This document shows, in pieces, positions 53,340 through 62,605 of a stretch of 64,000 nucleotides of DNA (positions are counted from its first letter, which is position 1; every line of letters starts with the position of its first letter). The notes under the pieces were generated by a model. It saw only the letters and a list, made by a program, of their open reading frames with translations. It was not told the origin of the DNA and searched no databases. This DNA is from an uncultured Clostridia bacterium (GTDB taxonomy: Bacteria; Bacillota; Clostridia; TANB77; CAG-508): positions 320,969 through 384,968 of the forward strand of contig CALXET010000001.1 in the NCBI GenBank assembly GCA_944387405.1, in the 5' to 3' direction. The position numbers were made by a program, and so were the translations under genes.

Positions 53340-53394
53340 TTTACAATTGTGCCTACATTTTAACATTTTGTAGCACGGTTGTAAATATGTTTAT
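53340..53394. repeat. Left-hand copy of the AbiE flanking repeat and operator
   Basis: CACAATTGTTTTACAATTGTG is an inverted repeat at about 53332-53352, and TGTAGCACGGTTGTAAATATGTTT follows. It lies in the promoter region of the antitoxin gene, so it is the likely AbiEi operator. A second copy lies at 51831-51885. Confidence 0.75.
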
Positions 53395-54330
53395 TTAAAT
53401 TGCATAATTTATTCCTCTAGCTACTATATTCTTCATATTCTCAATCAAATCATCAATTTCTTTTGGAGTTACTATCATATTATATTCACCTACATTTAAA
53501 GCTTCTTTTACCTCTTCATATTTGTCATTTTCCTTTAGTTTATTTAAATAATCATTTGACTCAGCTTTTTCTTGAAGAGTATCAATAAATATGTCAATAC
53601 CATCTGATACTAAAGTTGCAAGCTCAACAACAGTCGGGATTCCAACCCCTATTACAGGCACTCCTAGAGTATCTCTAGAAAGCTCTCTTCTCTTATTCCC
53701 AACGCCCGCTCCCGGTATTATTCCAGTATCAGATAATTGAACAGAACTACTTATCCTGTCAATACTTTTAGATGCTAGACTATCTATTGCAATTATTAAT
53801 TTTGGCTTTACATTATCTACTATTCCTTTTAATATCTCTTGTGTTTCAATTCCTGTAGTGCCAAGTACTCCTGGAGCTATAGCAGATACTTCTCTATCTC
53901 CATCTTCAACAAATTGTGGCAAGTATTTAAATATATGTCTTGTTACATCAACTTCTCTTATGACTTTTGGACCTAAAGAATCCGGAGTTGAATATTCATT
54001 TCCAAGTCCTACTATTAAAATTTCATCTGTTTTTCCTACATGTTTATTTATTAATTTTTTTAATTCCTCAGACATCGTATTTGAAATTTTACTAATCTCT
54101 TCTTCTGTAATATTTCTCATCTTCTTAACGTCAATAGTTGTATATGTTCCAATAGGCTTTTGTATAGACTTTGCTCCATTTTCATTTACAACATTTACTC
54201 TAGTAACTTTTATAGTTTTTGAAACTTCCTCTTCTTCTGATATGATACCATCTATTTCTCCTTTTATATTATTAGTCTCTTTATAAATATCTCTTCTTTC
54301 TAAAGCTAAATCCGTTCTAAAATTATACAT
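53395..54330 (-). CDS. gpr: Germination protease GPR, 311 aa
   Basis: The N-terminal pro-region F-R-T-D-L-A-L-E-R is at the start. The family core I-L-I-V-G-L-G-N-E-Y-S-T-P-D-S-L-G-P-K-V and D-S-L-A-S-K-S-I-D-R-I-S-S-S-V-Q-L-S-D-T-G-I follow. GPR degrades small acid-soluble proteins as spores germinate and self-processes from a zymogen. Length is as expected. It marks the host as a spore former. Confidence 0.95.
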   Translation of the reverse strand: MYNFRTDLALERRDIYKETNNIKGEIDGIISEEEEVSKTIKVTRVNVVNENGAKSIQKPIGTYTTIDVKKMRNITEEEISKISNTMSEELKKLINKHVGKTDEILIVGLGNEYSTPDSLGPKVIREVDVTRHIFKYLPQFVEDGDREVSAIAPGVLGTTGIETQEILKGIVDNVKPKLIIAIDSLASKSIDRISSSVQLSDTGIIPGAGVGNKRRELSRDTLGVPVIGVGIPTVVELATLVSDGIDIFIDTLQEKAESNDYLNKLKENDKYEEVKEALNVGEYNMIVTPKEIDDLIENMKNIVARGINYAI

Positions 54331-54391
54331 AAAATCACTCCTTTATTTTATTATAAACTTTAAAGATATTTTTATACTAAAAGTGCCAAAA

Positions 54392-54420
54392 TTGACATAA
54401 TATAGCAAACGTAATATAAT
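54392..54420 (+). promoter_or_regulatory. Island-type promoter for the gene at 54470
   Basis: TTGACA (54392-54397) and TATAAT (54415-54420) are 17 bp apart. The spacer shares CAAACGT with other island promoters, but the TG before the -10 is absent. Confidence 0.75.
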
Positions 54421-54469
54421 TATTATATAAGGAGCTGCAGAATGTGAGGTGTAGCAGTATGGTATTATT

Positions 54470-54970
54470 ATGAAAAAGTTTTGGACTGCTTTTATTATTG
54501 TAACTGTTATTTTGTTGGTAGGTGTGTGCTGGATTTCTTTCCAGTCCAAACCCACAAGCAAAAGCTTGCAGGTCTCTGATTCATTTGATGAGGATCTTGA
54601 AGACGCAAGAAGCTTTTTCAAAAAACTTCCGCAGGATCAGAATTATATGTTTAATTATAGCGGAGACTATCGGTATTTCGAGATTTTAAATTGGACTAAT
54701 GGTCCAGTATTCGGATATCGATATGTTTCTGAAGATCCTAGCCTTGAGTTCATAATAGGCAATATCGACGGAAGTGAAACCATATTTTTTAAAATACCCA
54801 ACGTCACCGATTTCAAAGAAATCGAAAAAAGTTCGGGTTACTGTGATGAAGACGGAAATGTCTATCTATCATCATCCGGAACAGAAACATCCCTTCAGTT
54901 TACGGTTGAAGGAAAAAACTATATCATCGATAGAAAACTAAATGTCTGGGACGTTCCTCAGACAAAGTAA
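54470..54970 (+). CDS. Island membrane-anchored protein, 166 aa, unknown
   Basis: One N-terminal membrane helix (about residues 5-24) leads to an outside domain with Y-R-Y-F-E-I-L, V-F-G-Y-R-Y-V and F-T-V-E-G-K-N-Y-I-I-D. No lipobox. Two micro-frames precede it (ATG-TGA, and M-V-L-L whose TGA overlaps this ATG), so translation may depend on coupling. CGG (54671-54673) encodes arginine in frame. G+C is higher than in gpr and the LCP gene. I know no family for it. Confidence 0.65.
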   Translation: MKKFWTAFIIVTVILLVGVCWISFQSKPTSKSLQVSDSFDEDLEDARSFFKKLPQDQNYMFNYSGDYRYFEILNWTNGPVFGYRYVSEDPSLEFIIGNIDGSETIFFKIPNVTDFKEIEKSSGYCDEDGNVYLSSSGTETSLQFTVEGKNYIIDRKLNVWDVPQTK

Positions 54971-54996
54971 CTAATTAAAAATTCCCCCTCACATTC

Positions 54997-55030
54997 AAAA
55001 CCATGGAACACTACCATGGTTTTATTTTTT
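54997..55030 (+). terminator. Terminator of the 54470 gene
   Basis: AAAACCATGG (54997-55006) pairs perfectly with CCATGGTTTT (55014-55023), followed by a T run. Confidence 0.9.
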
Positions 55031-55137
55031 TGCTTTAAACACTGATCAAACCTTAGCGCAAAGCACTCTTTTCCTTTACTTTTCCCTAAAAATGGGTTAT
55101 AATATATTAGTATATTTTTTAGAAAGAGGGAAAATAC

Positions 55138-56265
55138 TTGAAAAAGAATATAGCAAATAAAAATAATAAAAATGAAGAAATAAAAAATACAACAATTAAA
55201 CCAAATAATGAAGTAAAAGACTTAATAGCAATTGAAAAAAAGAAAAAAAGAAGAAAATCAATCTTAAAAACACTTCTTATAATATTTGTTGTATTCATAG
55301 TCATTGATGTAATTTTAGCAACAAGTGGATATTTTTACTTAAAAAGCAAATTAAGTAAAATACAATATGTCCCAATAGATAAATCACAAATATATATTGA
55401 TGAAGCTGTTAAATCAAACTTAGCAACTTATAGAAACATCGCTTTATTTGGTATTGACGCTAGAAAAGATACTTTCAGTAAAGGATATAGAAGCGATTGT
55501 ATAATGATATTAAGTTTAAACGAACAGACTAAAGAAGCTAAAATAATGTCATTATATAGAGACTCTTATTTAGATATAGATGAATATGGTTTAGATAAAG
55601 TAACTCATGCATATTCTTATGGTGGACCAAAACTTGCACTAAGCACTTTAAATAAAAACTTAGATTTAAATATTACTGAATTTGTTGCTGTAAACTTTGA
55701 TACAGTACGTACAGTAGTAGATAAAGTTGGTGGAATAGATATGCATATTACTAAAGAAGAAACTAAATATATAAATGGATATATAGATGAATTAAATAGA
55801 ATATATAAGACTAATACAAAACACATTACTAAAGAAGGAGATTATAAATTAAATGGAATTCAAGCTCTATCTTATGCAAGGATTCGTTATACAGAAGGTG
55901 GAGATTATAAAAGAACAGAACGTATGAGAGATGTATTAAATCTAGTATTTGAAAAAGTAAAACATTTAAGTATTCCTGAATTAAATGATTTAGCAGATGA
56001 AATACTTCCTCATGTTTCAACAAATATTACAGAAAATGAAATTATGGCTATGATACCACAAGTTGCATCTATAAATATTACAGATAACTTTGGTTTTCCT
56101 TATCATAAAAAAGGACAAATGATAAATAAAGTTTATTATAGTGTTCCAACTAGTTTAGAAGATGATGTTAAAAAACTTCATAAGCAGTTATTCAATGAAG
56201 ATGATTACACTCCTTCTGATACAGTTCAATCAATTGATAAAAAGATAGATAAAAAAATAAAATAG
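55138..56265 (+). CDS. LytR-CpsA-Psr wall-polymer ligase, 375 aa
   Basis: The likely start is TTG at 55138, after GAAAGAGGG; no ATG lies nearby in frame. A basic cytoplasmic tail and one membrane helix (about residues 45-68) precede the LCP domain with G-I-D-A-R, R-S-D-C-I-M-I-L-S, Y-R-D-S-Y-L-D-I and A-R-I-R-Y-T-E-G-G-D-Y-K-R-T-E-R. LCP enzymes attach teichoic acid or capsule chains to peptidoglycan. The nearby exopolysaccharide operon is a plausible source of substrate. Confidence 0.92.
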   Translation: MKKNIANKNNKNEEIKNTTIKPNNEVKDLIAIEKKKKRRKSILKTLLIIFVVFIVIDVILATSGYFYLKSKLSKIQYVPIDKSQIYIDEAVKSNLATYRNIALFGIDARKDTFSKGYRSDCIMILSLNEQTKEAKIMSLYRDSYLDIDEYGLDKVTHAYSYGGPKLALSTLNKNLDLNITEFVAVNFDTVRTVVDKVGGIDMHITKEETKYINGYIDELNRIYKTNTKHITKEGDYKLNGIQALSYARIRYTEGGDYKRTERMRDVLNLVFEKVKHLSIPELNDLADEILPHVSTNITENEIMAMIPQVASINITDNFGFPYHKKGQMINKVYYSVPTSLEDDVKKLHKQLFNEDDYTPSDTVQSIDKKIDKKIK

Positions 56266-56293
56266 AAAGTATTTAAATACTTTCTATTTTTTT
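56264..56293. terminator. Bidirectional terminator after the LCP gene
   Basis: AGAAAGTATTT and AAATACTTTCT form a perfect 22-base palindrome followed by T on the plus strand and useful also for the convergent gene. Confidence 0.8.
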
Positions 56294-56300
56294 ATTTAAA

Positions 56301-56708
56301 TCAAGAACTTAATTCAATAACATCATTTTCTTTTATCCAATTTGAATTTTCTTCGTTTAACCAATTATATGGAATATTTTCTAATTCTCCAGCATTTATT
56401 GGCTTATTTTTTCTGGATTCAACAACTATATTTAAAAATTTTGTATTATTCCATAGCTTTATCATATCTTTTTCCTTTGCTATTCCAATGCAACCTTTTG
56501 TAAGTTTTCTATACACTTGTCCCGTATATATATTTAATACAAATTTTCTGTCTTCCGAATGCATATGTGGAAACGAAGGCCAAGGATCAGCATCATTTTT
56601 ATGTATTTCAAATTTATAACCATAAATATTTATAGGTGGCATATATAATAATGGATGTGCATCAATTATTATATAAAATAAAAATTTAAGTATTTCTTTA
56701 ATTTTCAC
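56301..56708 (-). CDS. Uncharacterised protein, 135 aa
   Basis: I do not recognise the family. It begins with a hydrophobic segment, then Y-G-Y-K-F-E-I-H-K-N-D-A, P-W-P-S-F-P-H-M-H-S-E-D-R-K-F-V-L-N-I-Y-T-G-Q-V-Y. The H-M-H pair and T-G-Q-V-Y stretch look like a small beta-rich domain. The C-terminus is acidic. It is a single-gene unit between terminators. Confidence 0.6.
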   Translation of the reverse strand: MKIKEILKFLFYIIIDAHPLLYMPPINIYGYKFEIHKNDADPWPSFPHMHSEDRKFVLNIYTGQVYRKLTKGCIGIAKEKDMIKLWNNTKFLNIVVESRKNKPINAGELENIPYNWLNEENSNWIKENDVIELSS

Positions 56709-56784
56709 TTTTTTATCTCTTCCTTTTTATATTTTTCACTTCATAAAATCATACATTATAGTATAACATAACGGGTACGAATAA

Positions 56785-56820
56785 AATAGACAGGATTTAA
56801 AATTAATCCTGCCTATTTTT
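56785..56820 (-). terminator. Terminator of the exopolysaccharide operon
   Basis: AATAGACAGGATT and AATCCTGCCTATT arms pair with one mismatch. T-rich bases follow on the minus strand. Confidence 0.8.
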
Positions 56821-56833
56821 ATATTATTTAATT

Positions 56834-58000
56834 TTAATCTCTACTATATAAATCTCTAGTATATACCTTATCTCTTACCTCAAATAATTGGTCTTCATAT
56901 CTGTTTGCAACTATGACATCTGATTTCTTTGAAAATTCTTCAAAATCATTTACAACTTTACAACCATTAAAAGTCTCATCTTTCAATGTAGGTTCATAAA
57001 TAATTATCTCTACATCTTCTTCTTTTAATCTTTCTATTACACCTTGAATAGCACTGAATCTAAAATTATCAGATTCAGCTTTCATAGTTAATCTATAAAT
57101 ACCAACTACATCTGGATTTTTTCTCATAACCATTTCAGCTATATGTTTTTTTCTTGTTCTATTAGAACGAACTATTGCACGAATTAAGTTTTGTGGTACA
57201 TTATCAAAATTTGCTAAAAGTTGTTTTGTGTCTTTAGGTAAACAATATCCACCATATCCAAAAGACGGATTATTATAATGTGTACCTATTCTAGGATCTA
57301 AGCATATACCATCTATTATATCTTTAGTATTTAGTCCTTTTATTTCAGCATAAGTATCTAACTCATTGAAATATGACACTCTTAATGCTAAATATGTATT
57401 TGCAAATAATTTAACCGCTTCTGCTTCAGTTGGGTTCATATATTTTATTGGAATATCTTGTTTTATTGCTCCATTCTGTAATAGTTTAGCAAACTCAATT
57501 GCTCTTTCGGATTTTTCACCAACTATAATTCTTGAAGGATATAAATTATCATATAAGGCTCGTCCTTCTCTTAAGAATTCTGGTGAAAACATAATATTAT
57601 CAATATTATATTTGGCTTTAACTGATTCTACATATCCTACAGGAATTGTTGATTTTATTACCATTGTTGTATCAATGTTCATTGAAATAACTTTTTCAAT
57701 AATATCCTCTACACTTGAAGTATCAAAAGATTGAGTTTCATCATCATAATTCGTTGGAGTTGATATTACTACAAACTTAGCATCTTTAAAAGCATCTTTG
57801 TAATCTAAAGTTGCTCTTAAATCTAATTTTTTATTTTTTAAAAAATCCTCAATCTCCTTATCTCTAATTGGTGATATTCCCTTATTAATCATATCAACCT
57901 TTTCTTTAATTACATCTAGTGCTACAACCTCATTATGTTGTGCTAAAAGACATGCTATAGATAATCCTACATATCCTGTTCCTGCTACCGCAATTTTCAT
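56834..58000 (-). CDS. UDP-glucose/UDP-hexose 6-dehydrogenase, 388 aa
   Basis: The NAD site G-x-G-x-x-G is at residues 7-12 (A-G-T-G-Y-V-G). The catalytic cysteine is in [12 protein letters not shown] near residue 255. Length matches short single-domain members. It oxidises a UDP-hexose to its uronic acid, giving a precursor for an acidic exopolysaccharide. It is the last gene of the operon. Confidence 0.93.
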   Translation of the reverse strand: MKIAVAGTGYVGLSIACLLAQHNEVVALDVIKEKVDMINKGISPIRDKEIEDFLKNKKLDLRATLDYKDAFKDAKFVVISTPTNYDDETQSFDTSSVEDIIEKVISMNIDTTMVIKSTIPVGYVESVKAKYNIDNIMFSPEFLREGRALYDNLYPSRIIVGEKSERAIEFAKLLQNGAIKQDIPIKYMNPTEAEAVKLFANTYLALRVSYFNELDTYAEIKGLNTKDIIDGICLDPRIGTHYNNPSFGYGGYCLPKDTKQLLANFDNVPQNLIRAIVRSNRTRKKHIAEMVMRKNPDVVGIYRLTMKAESDNFRFSAIQGVIERLKEEDVEIIIYEPTLKDETFNGCKVVNDFEEFSKKSDVIVANRYEDQLFEVRDKVYTRDLYSRD

Positions 58001-58016
58001 TTTAACATCTCCTTTA

Positions 58017-59441
58017 TTAAATGCTACTTTTTAAATTTTTTATTTTAACTTCCATGAAAGTAATTATTTCTTTTACCATACTTCTCACAGATATTAATGC
58101 ATACAAAGTAATTAAACTAGCGCCCAATATACAAATATATATATTTCTATAATAATAAATTGGAATTATAATTATAGAAACAATAAATGAGTAAAAAATA
58201 AACTTTTTATCTATATTAATCTTTACATATTTTTGAACATCAAAATATCTATATATCGTCATACTCAAATACGCAATTAAAGTCGAAATTGATGCTGCAT
58301 ATAATCCTATATATTTTACTAAAAGTAAATTTATAACAATATTAATTATTGCTGAATAGATTGTTGTTTTCGCTATATCCTTTGACTTTTTTAGGGCTAT
58401 ATAAATTGAACTTATTAACGAAACTATAATATTAAAAATAGTTGATAACATTAAAATAGGTATTTGATAATATGCAAATTTATAGTCTTGACCCGTAATT
58501 AGAAAATCAAAAACAAACGGCATATATGCTATAATACCTAAACATAATGGTATAAAAATTCTTAATGCTTTATTTATTATATCCGAGAAAAAATTCTCTT
58601 CATTTTTTTCATTTATATTAACAGCTGCAAATTCTGTCCATGTTAAATTGAAAATACCAAAAAAAGATATACATATTGAAGAGAATTTATTTGCAACAGA
58701 ATATATACCATTCATAGCAACACCTAAAAAATACGTAATTATTGTTCTATCTGAAACACTAATTACCCACCAAGATAATTGATTAGGTACTAATGGTACA
58801 GAATACTTTAATAATGATTTTAAAGATTTTTTGCTGAATTTTTTTATACTAATATATTTATATATTTTCAATTTCATGAAAATAAATATACTACAAAGAA
58901 TGTTTGCTATTAAATTAGAAATTAGCATACCATATGCACCAAATTTAAAAACAGCAATAAGTAAAACATTTAATATTACTGTACCCGCTCCTGAAACTAT
59001 GCTGCCCATTGAATATGTTGTATTATCACCTAATCCTCTTGAAATTTGCAAGAAAATATTTGAAAACATTGTTGCTACCACATTAGTTGCTAAAAAGTAC
59101 TTATATTGATTATTAATGTATTTTCCTATCAACATATAAAAAATCAAATAAATAACCGATTGAACAACTACAACTAATAATGTTGTACTAATAAGTGTTT
59201 TTCTAGAACTCTCATCTTTTCTAGCATCAATTAAAAATCTAAATAAAGCTTGATCTAATTGCAGAAATATAAGCGGAATTAAAAGAGAAACATATGTATT
59301 AAGCAAATCTACTGTTCCATATTCATCTGCAGATAAAAATGCTGTGTATAAAGGCAATAAGAAAAAACTTATAAATTGTGTGCAAATTTTTCCTATAGCA
59401 ACAATTATGGTGTTTTTAACAAGTGTTTTTCCTTTACTCAT
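58017..59441 (-). CDS. Polysaccharide flippase (Wzx/MATE-like), 474 aa
   Basis: About 12-14 membrane helices are visible, with [13 protein letters not shown] at the start and [19 protein letters not shown], typical of the Wzx/O-antigen transporter family. It should flip lipid-linked repeat units across the membrane for the adjacent glycosyltransferases. Confidence 0.9.
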   Translation of the reverse strand: MSKGKTLVKNTIIVAIGKICTQFISFFLLPLYTAFLSADEYGTVDLLNTYVSLLIPLIFLQLDQALFRFLIDARKDESSRKTLISTTLLVVVVQSVIYLIFYMLIGKYINNQYKYFLATNVVATMFSNIFLQISRGLGDNTTYSMGSIVSGAGTVILNVLLIAVFKFGAYGMLISNLIANILCSIFIFMKLKIYKYISIKKFSKKSLKSLLKYSVPLVPNQLSWWVISVSDRTIITYFLGVAMNGIYSVANKFSSICISFFGIFNLTWTEFAAVNINEKNEENFFSDIINKALRIFIPLCLGIIAYMPFVFDFLITGQDYKFAYYQIPILMLSTIFNIIVSLISSIYIALKKSKDIAKTTIYSAIINIVINLLLVKYIGLYAASISTLIAYLSMTIYRYFDVQKYVKINIDKKFIFYSFIVSIIIIPIYYYRNIYICILGASLITLYALISVRSMVKEIITFMEVKIKNLKSSI

Positions 59442-60580
59442 TAATTTTTCACCAGCCTTTTTATAGCTCTAAATACTTTATTTTTTAATTTATTGTCTAA
59501 AACATATTTTTTGCAAAGTTTATCAAAAGATATATCATTCAACTTTTCAAAAAACTTGTCTCTGTTCTTATTCTTTTCAACAGAGGATGTCATATTTTTA
59601 TTAAATTTTATAGCATCTTCAAAAGATATTTCTTTTTTTACTATATCTTTATCTATTTTTTCAAAAAGTTCCTTTCCTTTATCAGAACTTATTATCACTA
59701 GCGACGTTCCTTTATCATCAAATAAATCTGGTAATATATTTTCGACCCCCCAAAAGTCTGCTAAAGTTATATCTGAAATTCTATTTTTCTTTTTAAATCT
59801 ACAATCGTAACATGAATCTCTTAAAATAACATTCTTTAGAAATGCTAATAAATAGTAGTCTTTAGTTTGATTATTCTTATATTCCTTACTAGTGTATTGA
59901 AACTTTAAATTAAACTTCTTCCATCCATTATCCTTGTTTCTAAAATTGATATTAATTGGTTTTTCATTATCTTTTTCTAATCTGTACTCAATGTACTTTT
60001 TCCATACTAAAGGAGATGGAACACCGTGACAAATTATATCTTGTAAATATAACTTATCATATTTCTTACCCAAAAAAGAATTTAATCCTTCAATCTGACA
60101 AGGAGTACCTGTAAACAAAATATACTTTCCACTTTCCAGTAATTCTTTAACTCTAATATATATATCACTAACATCACTTTGTACATATTTAGATGTTTGT
60201 AGTAATTTTATATCTTTAAAATCATTTATTATTGTATGCTTTACATTGAATTTTTCATCATAGGTTGCACCAACAACATAACCACCTTTTTCTAAAATTT
60301 GTTTTGCAAGTAATATAAATATACCACCAGATGAACTGTTTAATCTTTCTTCTAAATTCTTATTATAACAAGCATACGCAATTGGATTATTATTAATTTT
60401 CACCTTATTCTTAATAGGGCAAATTTTATTACACAAATTACACTCTATACATAAATCTCTATTCACCCTAGGATATCTAAATCCTTTCTCATCGTTCACC
60501 ATTTCTATTGCATTTTTAGGGCATATATTTTTACAAGCATTACATCCACTACAATCTTTTTTATCTTTTATTTCAATCAT
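59441..60580 (-). CDS. Coenzyme F420 hydrogenase beta-subunit-like iron-sulfur protein, 379 aa
   Basis: Two 4Fe-4S motifs lie at the start: C10-x2-C13-x2-C16-x3-C20 and C-I-E-C-N-L-C-N-K-I-C-P. The FrhB-like domains follow, with S-S-S-G-G-I-F and F-T-G-T-P-C-Q-I-E-G-L. Such proteins occur in many exopolysaccharide clusters, often beside polysaccharide pyruvyltransferases, where their role is unknown. Here a pyruvyltransferase gene lies three genes up. Confidence 0.88.
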   Translation of the reverse strand: MIEIKDKKDCSGCNACKNICPKNAIEMVNDEKGFRYPRVNRDLCIECNLCNKICPIKNKVKINNNPIAYACYNKNLEERLNSSSGGIFILLAKQILEKGGYVVGATYDEKFNVKHTIINDFKDIKLLQTSKYVQSDVSDIYIRVKELLESGKYILFTGTPCQIEGLNSFLGKKYDKLYLQDIICHGVPSPLVWKKYIEYRLEKDNEKPININFRNKDNGWKKFNLKFQYTSKEYKNNQTKDYYLLAFLKNVILRDSCYDCRFKKKNRISDITLADFWGVENILPDLFDDKGTSLVIISSDKGKELFEKIDKDIVKKEISFEDAIKFNKNMTSSVEKNKNRDKFFEKLNDISFDKLCKKYVLDNKLKNKVFRAIKRLVKN

Positions 60581-60581
60581 T

Positions 60582-61031
60582 TTAATCCTCCGTATTGCGA
60601 TTTTTTCTCATTCCTATTTTCTTTGCAGGCACGCCTGCCCAAATTTCATTTTCACCAATTGAATTAAGTAAAACAGCATTTGCTCCAACAATACTGTTTT
60701 TCCCCAAAACCATTTGTTTCTCTTTACATAATACTTTTGCCCCCGCACATATAATAGATCCATTTTCAACTTTTATACTCTCCATTTTACTATCAGAAAA
60801 GTCGTTTTCAATATCAGCTCTTCCTATAGTAACATTTTGATAAATTTTTACATTATCTTCTATTATAGTATTATTATGAATGACAGTTCCAATTGCATTA
60901 TGTGGAAATTGTACATTCTTTCCTATTTTAACATTACTTGGTATATCTACACCTTTTCTTAATAAAAGTTTATGTATAATTTTATTTAATAATGTGTTCC
61001 TTCTGAATTTAATTAAAGTTTCTATTTTCAT
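60582..61031 (-). CDS. Left-handed beta-helix acyltransferase, 149 aa
   Basis: The hexapeptide-repeat pattern runs through the protein (I-P-S-N-V-K-I-G-K-N-V-Q-F, then V-I-H-N-N-T-I-I-E-D-N-V-K-I). It ends with the trimeric serine-acetyltransferase-like W-A-G-V-P-A-K-K-I-G. It probably acetylates a sugar in the exopolysaccharide. Its start is coupled to the preceding gene. Confidence 0.85.
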   Translation of the reverse strand: MKIETLIKFRRNTLLNKIIHKLLLRKGVDIPSNVKIGKNVQFPHNAIGTVIHNNTIIEDNVKIYQNVTIGRADIENDFSDSKMESIKVENGSIICAGAKVLCKEKQMVLGKNSIVGANAVLLNSIGENEIWAGVPAKKIGMRKNRNTED

Positions 61032-62038
61032 TATAACTCCCTTATTATCCTTAAAATTTTATATAATATTACAATAAAAAAATATAATTTATTTCTAATT
61101 AAAAAAAGAATAAGTTTATCAGATTTATTATCTACTTTATCACAATTGCATATTATATTATAGATATTTTCTTTTTCACAGATTTCTTTGACATTTTTAT
61201 AAGCCACTTTATATTTAAAATGCATTATTTCGTTAATAAAGCAAGATTTTATATACGAAAATAATCTTATATAAATTCTACTTTTATATTCATTACTAAG
61301 ATATCCTTTTTCTTTAAAATAAAAATATATATTATTTAATTTATCTATATAATCCCCATGATATTTATTTTTATATGAAGTAGAATTTTGATAATAACAA
61401 TATATTGTTTTATCCAAAACTACTACATTATTTATATGTTCAATATATTCAAGATTAAATATCAAATCTTCTGAAAACATCTCTCTTTCAGAATGAAATT
61501 TAATATTATTTTCTTTTATTATTTTTAAATTATAAAATTTAGCCCAAACGGCACTTCCATAAGAGTTTTCTTTATTTGGCCAAACCATATTATCTAAAAA
61601 TAGTTTGAATTTCATATCTTCTTTATAGAAAAGTTGCACTTTGTCATTTCTTACGTTTTTTATCTTTTTATCATTAAAAACATAATTCCAATTAAAAATG
61701 TAAAAGTCTAATTTTTGTTTTTCAATATAATCATTAATATAATCTAAAACATCATCTTCAAAAAAATCATCACTATCAACAAATGTAATGTAATCTCCTG
61801 TTGCTACCTTTATTCCGTAATTTCTAGCTATACCCTGTCCTTCATTTTTTTTATTAATAAGCACTATATTAGAATATTTAGATTCATACTGCTTACAAAT
61901 TTCTAATGATTTATCTGTTGAACCATCGTTAATCAAAATAACTTCTATATTTGCTTTATGATATTTAAATATAGAATCTATACATTTATTCAAATATTTT
62001 TCCGAATTAAAAATTGGAATAACTATTGATAATTTCAT
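61031..62038 (-). CDS. Family 2 glycosyltransferase, 335 aa
   Basis: The GT-A fold is clear: S-I-V-I-P-I-F-N-S-E-K-Y-L (residues 4-16), N-D-G-S-T-D-K-S, and F-V-D-S-D-D-F-F with the metal-binding D-x-D. The C-terminal part is helical. It should add one sugar to the repeat unit; the sugar is not predictable. Confidence 0.92.
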   Translation of the reverse strand: MKLSIVIPIFNSEKYLNKCIDSIFKYHKANIEVILINDGSTDKSLEICKQYESKYSNIVLINKKNEGQGIARNYGIKVATGDYITFVDSDDFFEDDVLDYINDYIEKQKLDFYIFNWNYVFNDKKIKNVRNDKVQLFYKEDMKFKLFLDNMVWPNKENSYGSAVWAKFYNLKIIKENNIKFHSEREMFSEDLIFNLEYIEHINNVVVLDKTIYCYYQNSTSYKNKYHGDYIDKLNNIYFYFKEKGYLSNEYKSRIYIRLFSYIKSCFINEIMHFKYKVAYKNVKEICEKENIYNIICNCDKVDNKSDKLILFLIRNKLYFFIVILYKILRIIREL

Positions 62039-62050
62039 CTTGTATCTCCT

Positions 62051-62605
62051 TTATAATTTTTTAGCTGGGACTCCGACTAAAATTATATTATCTTCCTTAA
62101 AACTTTTTGTAACAACAGCTCCCGCACCAATTGTCACATTATTTCCTATTTCAACATTTCCAATAATTTTAGCCCCATTTCCTAAAGAAACATTATCGCC
62201 TAATCTAGGTGCTAAATTTGATTTACCATCATTTCCAATACAGTTATCTCCCTTTAATTCACAATTTTTTCCTACCTTTGCTTCTCCATTAATAATAATA
62301 GATCCAGCATGCCATATTTTTAATCCTTCATCAAAAGTATTTTCCCAAATTTCTATTCCAAGTTTATTTCCAATTATATTCTTTTTTCTACGATAATATA
62401 TATAAAAAAGCTTATGAATGATAGATTTTTGATTATAATGATATTCAGATTTTCTCAAGTACTTTTGGAATTTAAAAATCTCTATATCTTTATCTTTAGC
62501 AATAATCTGAGATATATCTTTTTTTAAATTTCCAATTTGATATTTCTTCTTCTCAAGTTTTATTATTCTTTTTAACTGTTTATAACTATTTATCATTTCT
62601 ATCAC
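62051..62605 (-). CDS. CysE-like hexapeptide acetyltransferase, 184 aa
   Basis: The helical N-terminal domain precedes hexapeptide repeats (I-W-H-A-G-S-I-I-I-N-G-E-A-K-V-G-K-N-C, and N-V-T-I-G-A-G-A-V-V-T-K-S-F). The end is V-G-V-P-A-K-K-L. Within a polysaccharide operon, acetylation of a sugar is likelier than serine acetylation. It overlaps the upstream gene by 20 bases. Confidence 0.85.
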   Translation of the reverse strand: MIEMINSYKQLKRIIKLEKKKYQIGNLKKDISQIIAKDKDIEIFKFQKYLRKSEYHYNQKSIIHKLFYIYYRRKKNIIGNKLGIEIWENTFDEGLKIWHAGSIIINGEAKVGKNCELKGDNCIGNDGKSNLAPRLGDNVSLGNGAKIIGNVEIGNNVTIGAGAVVTKSFKEDNIILVGVPAKKL

